In this document: piece by piece, positions 9,394 through 17,664 of the stretch
Numbering within the stretch: position 1 is the first letter of the stretch
Layout of the letters: each line of letters begins with the position of its first letter
Source of the DNA: Streptomyces sp. ICBB 8177
Lineage (GTDB): Bacteria > Actinomycetota > Actinomycetes > Streptomycetales > Streptomycetaceae
Reading direction: 5' to 3'
Length of the DNA stretch: 64,000 nt
Assembly (NCBI RefSeq): GCF_003144095.1
Contig: NZ_NSKH01000018.1
Span: 279,716 to 343,715, forward strand
Made by a program: the position numbers and the translations under genes
Notes under the pieces: generated by a model
What the model was told of the DNA's origin: nothing
The model's input: the letters and a program-made list of their open reading frames with translations, nothing else
Database searches by the model: none

Positions 9394-10155
9394 TCAGCTT
9401 CGGGCCGCGCGCAGGCGCCAGCAGTGGCAGCTCATGGGCAACGCGAGCGTGCCGGTGTCGGTGAGCGTGCGGAAGCGGGTGCGGATCGCCTCGGCGAACT
9501 CCTCGCGGCGGTCCGGCGGTTGGGTCAGGTAGCCGCTGTACGTGGTGAACATGCCGACCAGTTCGTCGGCCGTCACCCGCGTCCGCCAGCGCACCGTGTG
9601 CGACTCCACGCCCGTGAACGGCGCGCCCTCAGGGAGCCACAGGTGCTCCGTCATGTGCTGGATCGCGCGGCCCACCCGGTCGCCGGTGCCGAGGAACTCG
9701 GCCACGAAGGCGTCGAGTTCGGCGACCCACGCGACGCCGCGGTCGCGCCGGGTCCACAGGATGCCGAGCGTGCCGCCGGGGCGCAGGACGCGGGCGATCT
9801 CCGGCAGGGCGCGCGCGGGGTCCATCCAGTGCCAGGCCGCCGAGACCAGCACCGCGTCCACCCGCGCGTCCGGCAGCGGCACCGCCTCCGCCGTGCCCTC
9901 CAGCGCGACCGCCCGCGGACAGGCCTGCGCCAGCACCTCGCGCATCCGCGGGTCCGGGTCGACCGCCACCACGTCCGCCACGCGCTCGACCAGCACCCGG
10001 GTCAGCAGGCCGGTGCCCGCGCCCAGGTCCAGCACCGCCCCGCAGCCGTCCGGCAGCAGCCAGTCGACCGCCTCGGGCGGCGGGCCCGGCCGGTAGCGGT
10101 CGTAGGCGCGGGCCGCCGCCCCGAAGGACGTGGCCAGGCCGGTGCTCTCGTTCAT
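9394..10155 (-). CDS. Class I SAM-dependent methyltransferase
   Basis: 253-aa soluble enzyme with the Rossmann-type methyltransferase fold. Motif I is VLDLGAGTGLLT (about residues 40-51), the acidic residue of motif II is in VVAVDPDPRM, and the post-motif LVSAAWHWMDPARALPEIARVLRPGGTLGILW segment (three parts in the chain, about 103-135) is typical of the UbiE/BioC-like methyltransferase_11 group. The substrate cannot be predicted. It starts 18 bases after the stop of the DUF742 gene on the same strand, which is the position of the GTPase CvnD in complete conservons, so it is probably transcribed with the conservon. It converges with the SUKH immunity gene with only 12 bases between the stops. 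Confidence 0.85.
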   Translation of the reverse strand: MNESTGLATSFGAAARAYDRYRPGPPPEAVDWLLPDGCGAVLDLGAGTGLLTRVLVERVADVVAVDPDPRMREVLAQACPRAVALEGTAEAVPLPDARVDAVLVSAAWHWMDPARALPEIARVLRPGGTLGILWTRRDRGVAWVAELDAFVAEFLGTGDRVGRAIQHMTEHLWLPEGAPFTGVESHTVRWRTRVTADELVGMFTTYSGYLTQPPDRREEFAEAIRTRFRTLTDTGTLALPMSCHCWRLRAARS

Positions 10156-10173
10156 CGCGCTCCCCTCGGGGGC

Positions 10174-10527
10174 CTACAGCCCGCGTAATCCGACCAGGAC
10201 CCGTTCCAGCAGCGTGATGTCCGGGACGCCCTCGGCGTGACCGGGCTGCATCACGTGGACCAGGCCGCTCTCCGCCATGTCGCCCACCAGGACCCGGGCC
10301 ACGCCCAGCGGCATCTTCAGCAGCGCGGCGATCTCCGCGACCGACTTCAGTTCCACGCACAGCCGGCAGATCGCGCGCTTCTCCGGCGCGAGCCGCGCCC
10401 CGCCGTACGGCACGTGCGGGCTGGTGCTGACCAGAGCCTCGATCGCCAACTGGTAACGCGCCTGCGTCCGCCCGCCGGTGACGGCGTACGGTCGCACGAA
10501 CGGTGACGACCTGTGGTCTCCACTCAC
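10174..10527 (-). CDS. DUF742 conservon protein (CvnC-type)
   Basis: 117-aa protein of the DUF742 family, the third member of Streptomyces conservons. Family features visible are the N-terminal VRPYAVTGGRT, followed by a winged-helix-like part (RAICRLCVELKSVAEIAALLKMPLGVARVLVGDMAESGLV, spread over about 50-90). CvnC proteins form a membrane-associated complex with the kinase CvnA, the roadblock protein CvnB and the small GTPase CvnD. The penultimate-region codon for Leu114 is TTA (10186-10188), a rare codon in Streptomyces that needs the bldA tRNA. The gene follows cvnB with about 58 bases between them, and the methyltransferase gene follows after 18 bases. Confidence 0.9.
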   Translation of the reverse strand: MSGDHRSSPFVRPYAVTGGRTQARYQLAIEALVSTSPHVPYGGARLAPEKRAICRLCVELKSVAEIAALLKMPLGVARVLVGDMAESGLVHVMQPGHAEGVPDITLLERVLVGLRGL

Positions 10528-10585
10528 GAGTGCCCATCCTTCCCCACGTGGCCGGGGCGATCGGCCATTCCCACGTTCATCCCGT

Positions 10586-11008
10586 TCATCCGGCCAGCGC
10601 GCCCTGCAACTCGGCGCGCACCTTCGGCGTCAGCACCTCGCCGGTGCGCTCCACCATCAGGGTCATCTCGTAACCCACCAGCTTCAGGTCGCAGTTGGGC
10701 GAGGACAGGACCGCCAGCACCGAGCCGTCGCTGATCGCCGCCACGAACAGGTAGCCGTGCTGCATCTCCACCACGGTCCTGGTCACGGACCCGGCGTCGA
10801 AGACGTTCGCCGCCCCCGTCGTCAGCCCGGCGAGCCCGGAGGCCACCGCCGCCAGCTGGTCGCCGCGCTCCTTCGGCAGCGCCTGCGACGCGGCGAGCTG
10901 GACCCCGTCCGAGGAGACCACCACCGCGTGCGCGACTCCGGGGACGCGGTCCACGAACCTGGCGATCAGCCAGTTCAGGTTCTGCGCCGCCTCGCTCAGC
11001 TCGGCCAT
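10586..11008 (-). CDS. Roadblock/LC7 domain protein (CvnB-type)
   Basis: 140-aa protein made of one roadblock/LC7 domain: LNWLIARFVDRVPGVAHAVVVSSDGVQLA (about 11-39) and the later DLKLVGYEMTLMVERTGEVL region. In conservons this protein is thought to regulate the GTPase partner, much as MglB-type proteins do in other bacteria. The upstream sequence AGGAGTCCCC puts a ribosome binding site right before the ATG. It sits between cvnA and cvnC; the gap to the cvnA stop (about 280 bases) is unusually long for a conservon and is filled by a 21-bp tandem repeat. Confidence 0.92.
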   Translation of the reverse strand: MAELSEAAQNLNWLIARFVDRVPGVAHAVVVSSDGVQLAASQALPKERGDQLAAVASGLAGLTTGAANVFDAGSVTRTVVEMQHGYLFVAAISDGSVLAVLSSPNCDLKLVGYEMTLMVERTGEVLTPKVRAELQGALAG

Positions 11009-11157
11009 GGGGACTCCTAGGTATCGACGTGGTCAGCGTCTCGCACGTGCCGGGCCACCGAGGGCCCGACGACGCGGGGGCGCGGGCCGCCGGCCGGCGG
11101 CCCGGCGGTGCGGCGGGCGGACGGCCCGGGTCAACGGCACGGCGCGCCGGGCCCGCG

Positions 11158-11306
11158 CGGCTCGCCGCGCGTCCGATACGGCTCACCGCACGTTGGATAC
11201 GGCTCGCCGCGCGTCCGATACGGCTCGCCGCACGTTGGATACGGCTCGCCGTTCGTCTGATACGGCTCACCGCACGTTGGATACGGCTCACCGGGCGTCC
11301 GATTCG
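11158..11306. repeat. 21-bp tandem repeat between cvnA and cvnB
   Basis: Six full units of 21 bp (11171-11191, 11192-11212, 11213-11233, 11234-11254, 11255-11275, 11276-11296) with partial copies on both sides. Each unit carries GATACGGCTC followed by RCCG, and the units alternate between a form starting GTCCG and a form starting GTTGG, so a 42-bp higher-order period is also visible. The cvnA stop codon (11288-11290) lies inside the last unit. There are no spacers, so it is not a CRISPR array. On the minus strand one frame is open through the array and would read as repeated GEPYxTx heptapeptides; this frame is not the cvnA frame. Confidence 0.95.
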
Positions 11307-14077
11307 TCCGGGCGTCCGCCCGTGCCACGGCCACCCGCCTCGTCGAGGCCGTGCCGCACGCCCTGCCGGAAGTTCGACAGGCGCTGCTTGAGCCGTTCTG
11401 CGGCCTCCGGCGAACGCAGGGGCTGCGGTTGGGGCTGCGGCCGTGGTGCCCTCGCCGCGGGCGGCGTCTGCTGCCGCTGGGCGGGCGGGACCCCCCGGAC
11501 CCGGCGCGGCAGCTGCGGGCGCCCGGGGTCGGAGGGCCGCGGCGGTCCCGCCGGGGGCTGCGCGGGCCTGCTGTGCTCGGGCGCCGAGCCGTGCCCCGGC
11601 CGCCGTCGTGGCAGCGTTCCGGCGCCGTCGCGCTGCTCGTGGCCGTACCACTCCGACTCGATCGCCTCGAAGATCGGCAGACGGGGGGAGGGCTGCCCGC
11701 CGGACGGCGGTGGCGGCGGGTCGGTGAAGGCGTGGACGCCGTCCGGCCCGGTGCCCTGCGGCTGCTCCTCGAACCACGTGAAGTCGGCGCCCGGGTAGGC
11801 GTCCTGGGGCGACGGCGCCTGCGAATCCTGCTCCGGATCCTCCTCGTGGAACCAGCCGAAGCCCTCGTTCGCCGGCGCCCCGCGGTGCTCGCGCACCAGC
11901 CGCTCGAACGCCGCGTCGTCCTCCGGCTCGTCGGAGAAGGGCCGCTCGGGGAAGGCCTCGCCGCCGAGCATCCCGCCCAGGCCGGTCGGCGCGTCGTACG
12001 TGCCCGGCCGCATCGCCAGGTCGAACGCCGTGCCCGCGTCGCTGTCCACCTCGCTCGCCGCCTTCAGCAGCGACATGGGCAGCGTCACCAGCGCGCTGAC
12101 GCCACCGGTCGCCGCGTGCTCCAGCCGCACCCGCACGCGGTACTTGGCCGCCAGCCGTCCGACGACGAACAGCCCCATCCGGCGCGAGATGGCCACGTCG
12201 ACCACCGGCGGCTCGGCCAGGCGGGCGTTGACCTCCGCCAGTTCCTCGGGCGGCATGCCCAGGCCCGCGTCGGTGATCTCCAGCAGGACCGCGCCGTATC
12301 CCAGCGTCGTCGCGCCCACGACCACCTCGGTGTCGGGGGCGGAGAACTCGGCCGCGTTCTCGATGAGTTCGGCGATCAGGTGGACCACGTCGGTCGCGGC
12401 GTGGCCGGCCAGCGCGATGTCCGGCAGCTCGGTGACCGTGACGCGTTCGTACTGCTCGACCTCGGCGGTGGCGGCGCGGACCACGTCCAGCAGCAGCACC
12501 GGGCGGTTCCAGCGGCGGCCCTGCTCCTCGCCCGCGAGGACGAGCAGGTTCTCGTTGTTGCGGCGCATGCGGGTGGCGAGGTGGTCGAGCTTGAAGAGGC
12601 TCTCAAGCCGCCCCGGGTGCTGCTCGCCGCCCTCCAGCTCGTCGATCAGGCGCAGTTGGCGCTGCACGAGGCTCTCGCTGCGACGCGAGAGGTTGGTGAA
12701 CATGGCGTTGACGTTGCCGCGCATCATCGCCTGCTCGGCGGCGAGCCGCACCGCCTCGGAGTGCACCCGGTCGAAGGCCCGCGCCACCTGGCCGACCTCG
12801 TCGCGCGAGCGCACCCCGATCGGCCGCACCCGCATCAGGTCCTCGGCCTCGTCCGGGTCGGAGAGCCTGGCGTCGCCGAGCCTGCGCACGACGTCCGGCA
12901 GCCGCTTGTCCGCGATCTCCAGCGCCGAGCCGCGCAGCGCCCGCAGTGGCCGGACCACCGAGCGGGCCAGGACGGCGGCGCCGAGGAACGACAGGAGCAC
13001 CACGGCGACGATGATCGCGACGTTCTCGTACAGTTCCTCGCGGCCCGCGTCCAGCAGGTGCGAGGCGCGCTGCGTCATGGCGGCGATGACGCGGTCCTGA
13101 ATGCTCTGGATCGCCTCCAGCTTGACGGTCATCGCCTGGTAGGCGGTCTGCTCGCTCGTGCCGAGGCTGCTGAGCGGGGTGCCTTCCTGCGCCGCGTCGG
13201 TGACCGCCTGGAGGGTGCCGTCCGCCGCGCCGATCTCGTTGCCGCTGACCGTGGACTGGTAGAGGTTGGCGATCCCGGCCGGGGCGTCGTTGGCGATGGC
13301 GTCGTAGGCGCTGGTGAACTGCGCCTGGGCCTGCTCCAGTTCCTGCTTCTGCTCCAGGGTGAAGCCGCCGCTGCGCAGCACGCCGACCAGGTAGCCGCGT
13401 TCGACGGAGGTCTGCTCCTCGGCCTGCTCGACCTGCGCGAGGGTGGCGACGAGGTTGCCGAGGGTGTGGTCGGTGGTGTTGACGGACAGCTGATCGCCGA
13501 AGTCCATCAGGTCGTCGATGATCGTGGTGTACGCGGTGAAGGTGGGGGCGACCGTTCCCAGCCGGATCACCGAGGCCCGCAGGGGCGCCAGGTCCCCGAG
13601 CCTGGCCTCGGCGCGGTCGCCCAGCAGCCGGGTGGCGGGCGGCAGGTCGGCGACGGCGCGGTGGTGGCGGTCCAGCGCGGTGGACAGCGCACCGGCGGCG
13701 GTGTCGGTGGCCTGCCGGGCGCGGGCGAGCGAGGCGTCGCCGTGGACGCCGGTGCCGGTGAGCGCGACCTCGGTCAGGTCGCGTTCCTCGCCGACCTGGT
13801 TGACCAGGGTGGAGATGCGCTGGGCCAGCAGCGCCTGGTCGCGCAGATCGGCGACGGCGCGCAGGGTCCCCAGGTCGGTCACGACGCGGACGCCGGCCAG
13901 CGGGATGATGGCGATCAGGGGGACGAGGACGAGCAGCAGCATGCGGTTGCGCAGCCGCCAGTCGCTCAGCTTCCATCCGCCGCCGCGCCGCCGCGTTAAT
14001 CGGCCGTGCGGTGCCGGGCGGGGCCGGTGGTCGTCCAGGGGTGCCCGGCCCGGGGAGGTCGCCGGTCGTCCGTCCAC
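11288..14077 (-). CDS. Conservon sensor histidine kinase with NIT sensor domain (CvnA-type)
   Basis: 929-aa membrane kinase. Order: a short basic N-terminus; TM1 (about 46-66, RMLLLVLVPLIAIIPLAGV); a large extracellular nitrate/nitrite-sensing (NIT)-like helical domain (about 70-345); TM2 (about 352-375); HAMP; a dimerisation helix with KLDHLATRMRRNNENLLVLAG; a HATPase domain with the N-box ELIENAAEFS (about 572); and a disordered Pro/Gln/Arg-rich tail (about 660-929). This is the CvnA arrangement, in which the kinase recruits CvnB-CvnC(-CvnD) at the membrane. The start is GTG 14077 with GAGGG about 5 bases upstream. Leu27 is encoded by TTA (13997-13999), so translation may depend on bldA. 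The gene is divergent from the ABC importer. The stop lies within the 21-bp repeat array. Confidence 0.9.
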   Translation of the reverse strand: MDGRPATSPGRAPLDDHRPRPAPHGRLTRRRGGGWKLSDWRLRNRMLLLVLVPLIAIIPLAGVRVVTDLGTLRAVADLRDQALLAQRISTLVNQVGEERDLTEVALTGTGVHGDASLARARQATDTAAGALSTALDRHHRAVADLPPATRLLGDRAEARLGDLAPLRASVIRLGTVAPTFTAYTTIIDDLMDFGDQLSVNTTDHTLGNLVATLAQVEQAEEQTSVERGYLVGVLRSGGFTLEQKQELEQAQAQFTSAYDAIANDAPAGIANLYQSTVSGNEIGAADGTLQAVTDAAQEGTPLSSLGTSEQTAYQAMTVKLEAIQSIQDRVIAAMTQRASHLLDAGREELYENVAIIVAVVLLSFLGAAVLARSVVRPLRALRGSALEIADKRLPDVVRRLGDARLSDPDEAEDLMRVRPIGVRSRDEVGQVARAFDRVHSEAVRLAAEQAMMRGNVNAMFTNLSRRSESLVQRQLRLIDELEGGEQHPGRLESLFKLDHLATRMRRNNENLLVLAGEEQGRRWNRPVLLLDVVRAATAEVEQYERVTVTELPDIALAGHAATDVVHLIAELIENAAEFSAPDTEVVVGATTLGYGAVLLEITDAGLGMPPEELAEVNARLAEPPVVDVAISRRMGLFVVGRLAAKYRVRVRLEHAATGGVSALVTLPMSLLKAASEVDSDAGTAFDLAMRPGTYDAPTGLGGMLGGEAFPERPFSDEPEDDAAFERLVREHRGAPANEGFGWFHEEDPEQDSQAPSPQDAYPGADFTWFEEQPQGTGPDGVHAFTDPPPPPSGGQPSPRLPIFEAIESEWYGHEQRDGAGTLPRRRPGHGSAPEHSRPAQPPAGPPRPSDPGRPQLPRRVRGVPPAQRQQTPPAARAPRPQPQPQPLRSPEAAERLKQRLSNFRQGVRHGLDEAGGRGTGGRPDESDAR

Positions 14078-14549
14078 TGACCCTCGCTACGTCGTCGCCC
14101 TGGCACCATGGCCTCGGTTCGGTGCCTCGGTTGTGGTGCGACGCCCGCGGTCGGTGTGCCACGGCGGTACGTCCGTCGGTGCCGACGTCGGTACGTGCTG
14201 TGCGCTGTGTCGTCGCGGAGACGCATTCCAACACACCCCGCAGCCGCCGTAAAGCGTGCGCACAGCAAGGGATCCGGCGTATCCGGACGCGTCCGCCGCC
14301 GCCGGGCGCGCCCCGGTTCCGGACCGCGCGGCCGGGATGCGGCCCTGACGTCGGATATCGGACGGGTGAGTCACAGGACACCCGTTCGTGCCACGGGCAT
14401 ACGACGGCCGATGTGATTTTTCATTCAACTAGCCTGGCGCCGCAGGGCGGAATCACTCCCGTGATGCGAACGGCGCCCAGCCGGACGCCTGTTCGCCCTG
14501 GGAACAGGGAGGCTGTTGCGCACGCCCGGGATCTGGCAGCCTCACGCGG
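14078..14549. other. Divergent intergenic region between cvnA and the ABC importer
   Basis: 472 bases with no convincing gene. It should contain the promoters for both cvnA (leftward) and the ABC importer operon (rightward). The only notable compositional feature is an AT-rich patch at about 14412-14436 (GTGATTTTTCATTCAACTAG), a plausible promoter or operator core in this GC-rich genome. The sequence just before the GTG at 14550 shows no strong ribosome binding site. Confidence 0.5.
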
Positions 14550-15410
14550 GTGAGGACTGAATTACGGCAGGACCCCGACCCGGAACCGGACGCCGCCCGG
14601 CAGCCGGTGACACCCGTCCCGATCGTGCTGGACGGCGTCACCAAGTGCTTCGCCTCCCCGCGCGGTGAGCGCCGTCAGGCCGTGCGCGACGTGTCGTTCC
14701 GGGTGGAGCCCGGCTCGTTCACGGCCGTCATCGGGCCCACCGGCTGCGGCAAGTCGACGCTGCTGTCCCTGATCTGCGGCACCGAACGCCCCGAAAGTGG
14801 AACGGTGTCGGTGGACGGCCGGACGGTCGACGGCATCGGGGACGACATCGGCTTCGTCTTCCAGACCGACGCGGTCTTCCCCTGGAAGACGGTGCTGGGG
14901 AACGTCGCGGCCGGCCCCCGCTTCCGGGGCGTGCCGCGTGCCCGTGCCCAGGCGCTGGCGGCGGACTGGGTGCGCCGGGTGGGGCTCGCCGGGTTCGAGC
15001 GCTACCACCCGCACCAGCTCTCCGGCGGCATGCGCAAGCGGGTCGCACTCGCCCAGACGCTGGTCAACCGGCCGCGGGTGCTGCTGATGGACGAGCCGTT
15101 CTCCGGCCTCGACGTGCAGACCCGGCAGATCATGTCGGACGAACTGCTCTCCCTGTGGGAACTGACCCGCCCCTCGGTCGTGTTCGTCACCCACGACCTG
15201 GAGGAGGCGATCACGCTCGCCGACAAGGTCGTCGTGCTCACCGCGGGCCCGGCCACGGTCAAGGAGGAGTTCGTCATCGACCTGCCCCGGCCGCGCGACG
15301 CCCGGGAGATCCGCCACCACCCCGACTTCGTCCGCCTGCACGAGCTGGTGTGGAAGGCGCTGCGCGACGAGGTACGGGTGGCGTACGAACGCGGCCTGGG
15401 GGCGGCGTGA
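14550..15410 (+). CDS. NitT/TauT-family ABC transporter ATP-binding protein
   Basis: 286-aa ATPase that powers import of a small anion-like substrate (nitrate, sulfonate, taurine or related). Motifs: Walker A GPTGCGKST (about 63-71), the Q-loop FVFQTDAVFPWKT typical of the SsuB/TauB/NrtD group, signature LSGGMRKRVALAQTL, Walker B VLLMDEPFSGLD, and H-loop VFVTHDLEEA. GTG 14550 gives an N-terminal extension of about 20 residues; an in-frame GTG at 14607 is an alternative. If 14550 is right, Leu5 is TTA (14562-14564), a bldA-type codon. The stop overlaps the permease start (GTGA), showing translational coupling. Confidence 0.88.
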   Translation: MRTELRQDPDPEPDAARQPVTPVPIVLDGVTKCFASPRGERRQAVRDVSFRVEPGSFTAVIGPTGCGKSTLLSLICGTERPESGTVSVDGRTVDGIGDDIGFVFQTDAVFPWKTVLGNVAAGPRFRGVPRARAQALAADWVRRVGLAGFERYHPHQLSGGMRKRVALAQTLVNRPRVLLMDEPFSGLDVQTRQIMSDELLSLWELTRPSVVFVTHDLEEAITLADKVVVLTAGPATVKEEFVIDLPRPRDAREIRHHPDFVRLHELVWKALRDEVRVAYERGLGAA

Positions 15411-16351
15411 ACGGCGAGAGCGTGAGCACGGAAGGCGTGGACGCCGAGAGCGCCGGGGGCGTGAGCGCTGAGGGCGTGAGTACGAGGACGGTGCCGGGCG
15501 TGGCGGGGGCGCGGGCCCGAGCGGGCCTTCCCGGCGGCGCCGCCGGCGTCCGCCGGGCCCGGTTACGCGGGCGGCCCCTGGTCGTCGCCGCCGGGCGCGT
15601 CGCGGTGCTCGTGGTCTTCCTCGGCGCGTGGCAGCTGCTCGCGGCCACCCACACCATCGACACCTTCTACTTCGGTGAACCCACCGGCATCTGGGACCGG
15701 TTGGAGACCTGGGTGCGGCACGGCACCTCCCAGGGCCCGCTGCTCACCCAGGTCTGGGTGACCCTCCAGGAGACCCTGCTCGGCTTCGGCATCGGCACCA
15801 CGCTCGGCGTGGCCTGCGGGATCGCGCTCGGCAGGCTGCGGCTGGCGGCCGACATCCTCGCGCCGTACATCAAGACCGCCAACTCCGTCCCGCGCATCGT
15901 GTTCGGCTCGGTCTTCGCGATCTGGTTCGGCCTCGGCATCGGCTCGAAGGTCGCGCTCGCGGTGGTGCTGGTCTTCTTCGGCGTCTTCTTCAACGCCTTC
16001 CAGGGCGCGCGCGAGGTGGACCGCGCCCTGATCGCCAACGCCCGGGTGCTGGGCGCCGGCCCGGTGCAGGTGACCTGGCAGGTGGTCGTGCCGTCCGCGC
16101 TCAGCTGGATCACCACCAGCCTGCACGTCGCCTTCGGGTTCGCCGTCACCGGCGCGATCGTCGGCGAACTGCTGGGCGCGCAGCAGGGACTGGGCCTGCT
16201 GATCTCGCAGGCGCAGGCCAACTTCGACCCCGACGGCGTCTACGCGGGCCTGGTCATCACCGCGCTGCTCGCACTGACCGCCGAGGGCCTGATCACGCTG
16301 CTGGAACGGCGGTTGCTGCGCTGGAGACCGCGTACCGGCTCCAACCGCTAG
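15407..16351 (+). CDS. NitT/TauT-family ABC transporter permease
   Basis: 314-aa membrane component of the importer. After a 60-residue Ser/Gly/Arg-rich cytoplasmic leader come about six membrane segments starting with VAVLVVFLGAWQLLAA. The EAA-type coupling loop is visible as the segment EVDRALIANARVLGAGPVQ. The GTG start overlaps the stop of the ATPase gene by the sequence GTGA. Leu53 is encoded by TTA (15563-15565). The sequence is of the SsuC/TauC/NrtB type; the substrate cannot be fixed from it. Confidence 0.87.
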   Translation: MNGESVSTEGVDAESAGGVSAEGVSTRTVPGVAGARARAGLPGGAAGVRRARLRGRPLVVAAGRVAVLVVFLGAWQLLAATHTIDTFYFGEPTGIWDRLETWVRHGTSQGPLLTQVWVTLQETLLGFGIGTTLGVACGIALGRLRLAADILAPYIKTANSVPRIVFGSVFAIWFGLGIGSKVALAVVLVFFGVFFNAFQGAREVDRALIANARVLGAGPVQVTWQVVVPSALSWITTSLHVAFGFAVTGAIVGELLGAQQGLGLLISQAQANFDPDGVYAGLVITALLALTAEGLITLLERRLLRWRPRTGSNR

Positions 16352-16477
16352 GCGCTCAGCCGCATTTCGCGGTGCCGACAGCCGAACAACCCGGGCCCGC
16401 GGTACGCACACCCGCGTGGCCCGAGTCCGACGAGCCCCATACGCACGACCCCCCATAAGAAGGAGAAGACGCATCCC

Positions 16478-17539
16478 ATGTGGCGCAAGAAGATCGTCGT
16501 CGCGGCCGCCGCCCTCGCCCTGACCACCACGGTCTCGGGCTGTTCCGGCTCGGGCGGCGACGGCCAGGACGGCAAGGACGCGAGCGGGCTGACGACGGCG
16601 ACCATCGCCCTGTCCAACCAGCAGAACCAGAGCTACCTGCCGCTGATCCTCGCCCAGCGCCTGGGCTTCTTCAAGAAGCAGGGCCTGGACGTCAAGATCG
16701 ACAACCTCCAGTCCACCAGCCAGGTCACCGACGCCCTGCTGGCGGGCCAGGTCCAGGGGATGATCGGCTTCTTCGACCACAACCTCGACCTCCAGGCCAA
16801 GGGCAAGCGGACCGAGTCGGTGATCCAGCTGCTCCAGGCCCCCGGCATGGTGGAGATGGCCCGCACCGACGAGTCCATCGGCTCCCCCGCCGACCTGCGC
16901 GGCAAGACCGTCGGCGTGACGGCCCTCGGCTCCTCGACCTCCTACCTGGGCGACTACCTGTCGCTGCACGACGGCGTCCCGCTGGACCAGACCCACCTGG
17001 TGGCCGTCGCCGCGGGCCCGACGTTCGTCGCCGCTTTCCAGCACCACCGCGTCGACGCGGGCGTGACCACCGAGCCGACCATCTCCACCCTGCTCCAGAA
17101 GCACCTGGCGAAGATCACCACCGACATGCGCACGCTCGCGGGCACCAAGGCCGCGCTCGGCGGCCCGTACCCCGGCACCTGCCTGACCGTGCAGGCCTCC
17201 TGGGCCGCGAGCCACAAGGACGTCGTGCAGAAGATGGTCAACGCGCTCTACGCGTCGTTGCAGTGGATCGAGACGCACTCCGCGACCCAGGTCACCGACC
17301 AGGTCCCGGCGGACTTCTACGCGGGCTCCGGCAAGCAGAACTACATCCAGGCGCTCGCCAACGAGATGGGCATGTACGACCCCACCGGTCAGATGCCCAC
17401 CGACGCGCCGCAGACCGTCCTGCGCGTGCTCTCCGCCATCGACCCGGTGGTCAAGGGCCACTCCATCGACCTGTCGAAGACCTACACGGACACCTACGTG
17501 CAGCAGGCGTCCCAGGAGGCGGGACACGCGGCGAAGTGA
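16478..17539 (+). CDS. NitT/TauT-family substrate-binding lipoprotein
   Basis: 353-aa extracytoplasmic solute-binding lipoprotein of the importer. The N-terminus MWRKKIVVAAAALALTTTV has a lipoprotein signal peptide ending in the lipobox VSGC (Cys23 or so), after which it would be lipidated. The body belongs to the NMT1/SsuA-like fold: PLILAQRLGFFKKQGLDVKI, LLAGQVQGMIGFF, and ADLRGKTVGVTALGS are typical of aliphatic sulfonate, nitrate and thiamine-precursor binders. The start ATG has AGAAGGAGAAG close upstream. It lies 126 bases after the permease gene and is followed by a perfect 12-bp hairpin, so it ends the operon. Confidence 0.88.
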   Translation: MWRKKIVVAAAALALTTTVSGCSGSGGDGQDGKDASGLTTATIALSNQQNQSYLPLILAQRLGFFKKQGLDVKIDNLQSTSQVTDALLAGQVQGMIGFFDHNLDLQAKGKRTESVIQLLQAPGMVEMARTDESIGSPADLRGKTVGVTALGSSTSYLGDYLSLHDGVPLDQTHLVAVAAGPTFVAAFQHHRVDAGVTTEPTISTLLQKHLAKITTDMRTLAGTKAALGGPYPGTCLTVQASWAASHKDVVQKMVNALYASLQWIETHSATQVTDQVPADFYAGSGKQNYIQALANEMGMYDPTGQMPTDAPQTVLRVLSAIDPVVKGHSIDLSKTYTDTYVQQASQEAGHAAK

Positions 17540-17550
17540 CCCACCGCGCA

Positions 17551-17584
17551 CCGGAGGCCGCCCGCACCGCGCGGCGGCCTCCGG
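17551..17584 (+). terminator. Hairpin terminator after the ABC importer operon
   Basis: Perfect 12-bp inverted repeat, CCGGAGGCCGCC (17551-17562) and GGCGGCCTCCGG (17573-17584), with a 10-base loop, 11 bases after the stop of the binding-protein gene. There is no U-tract, which is common for Streptomyces terminators. Confidence 0.75.
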
Positions 17585-17664
17585 CGCGCCGGGTCCGGCC
17601 GGACGGCGGTTCGCCCGCCCACCGCACTGTTGACCGCACAGCCTGATCGGAGATACTGCCCGCC

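Noticed and set aside
11158-11306. CRISPR array
   Set aside because: Units abut with no spacers and no cas gene is near; it is a simple minisatellite. The same holds for the 17-bp array at 49235.
11131-11334. 67-codon minus-strand frame made of GEPYxTx heptapeptides
   Set aside because: It is the repeat array read in a frame other than cvnA, without a ribosome binding site; kept as a finding, not as a gene.
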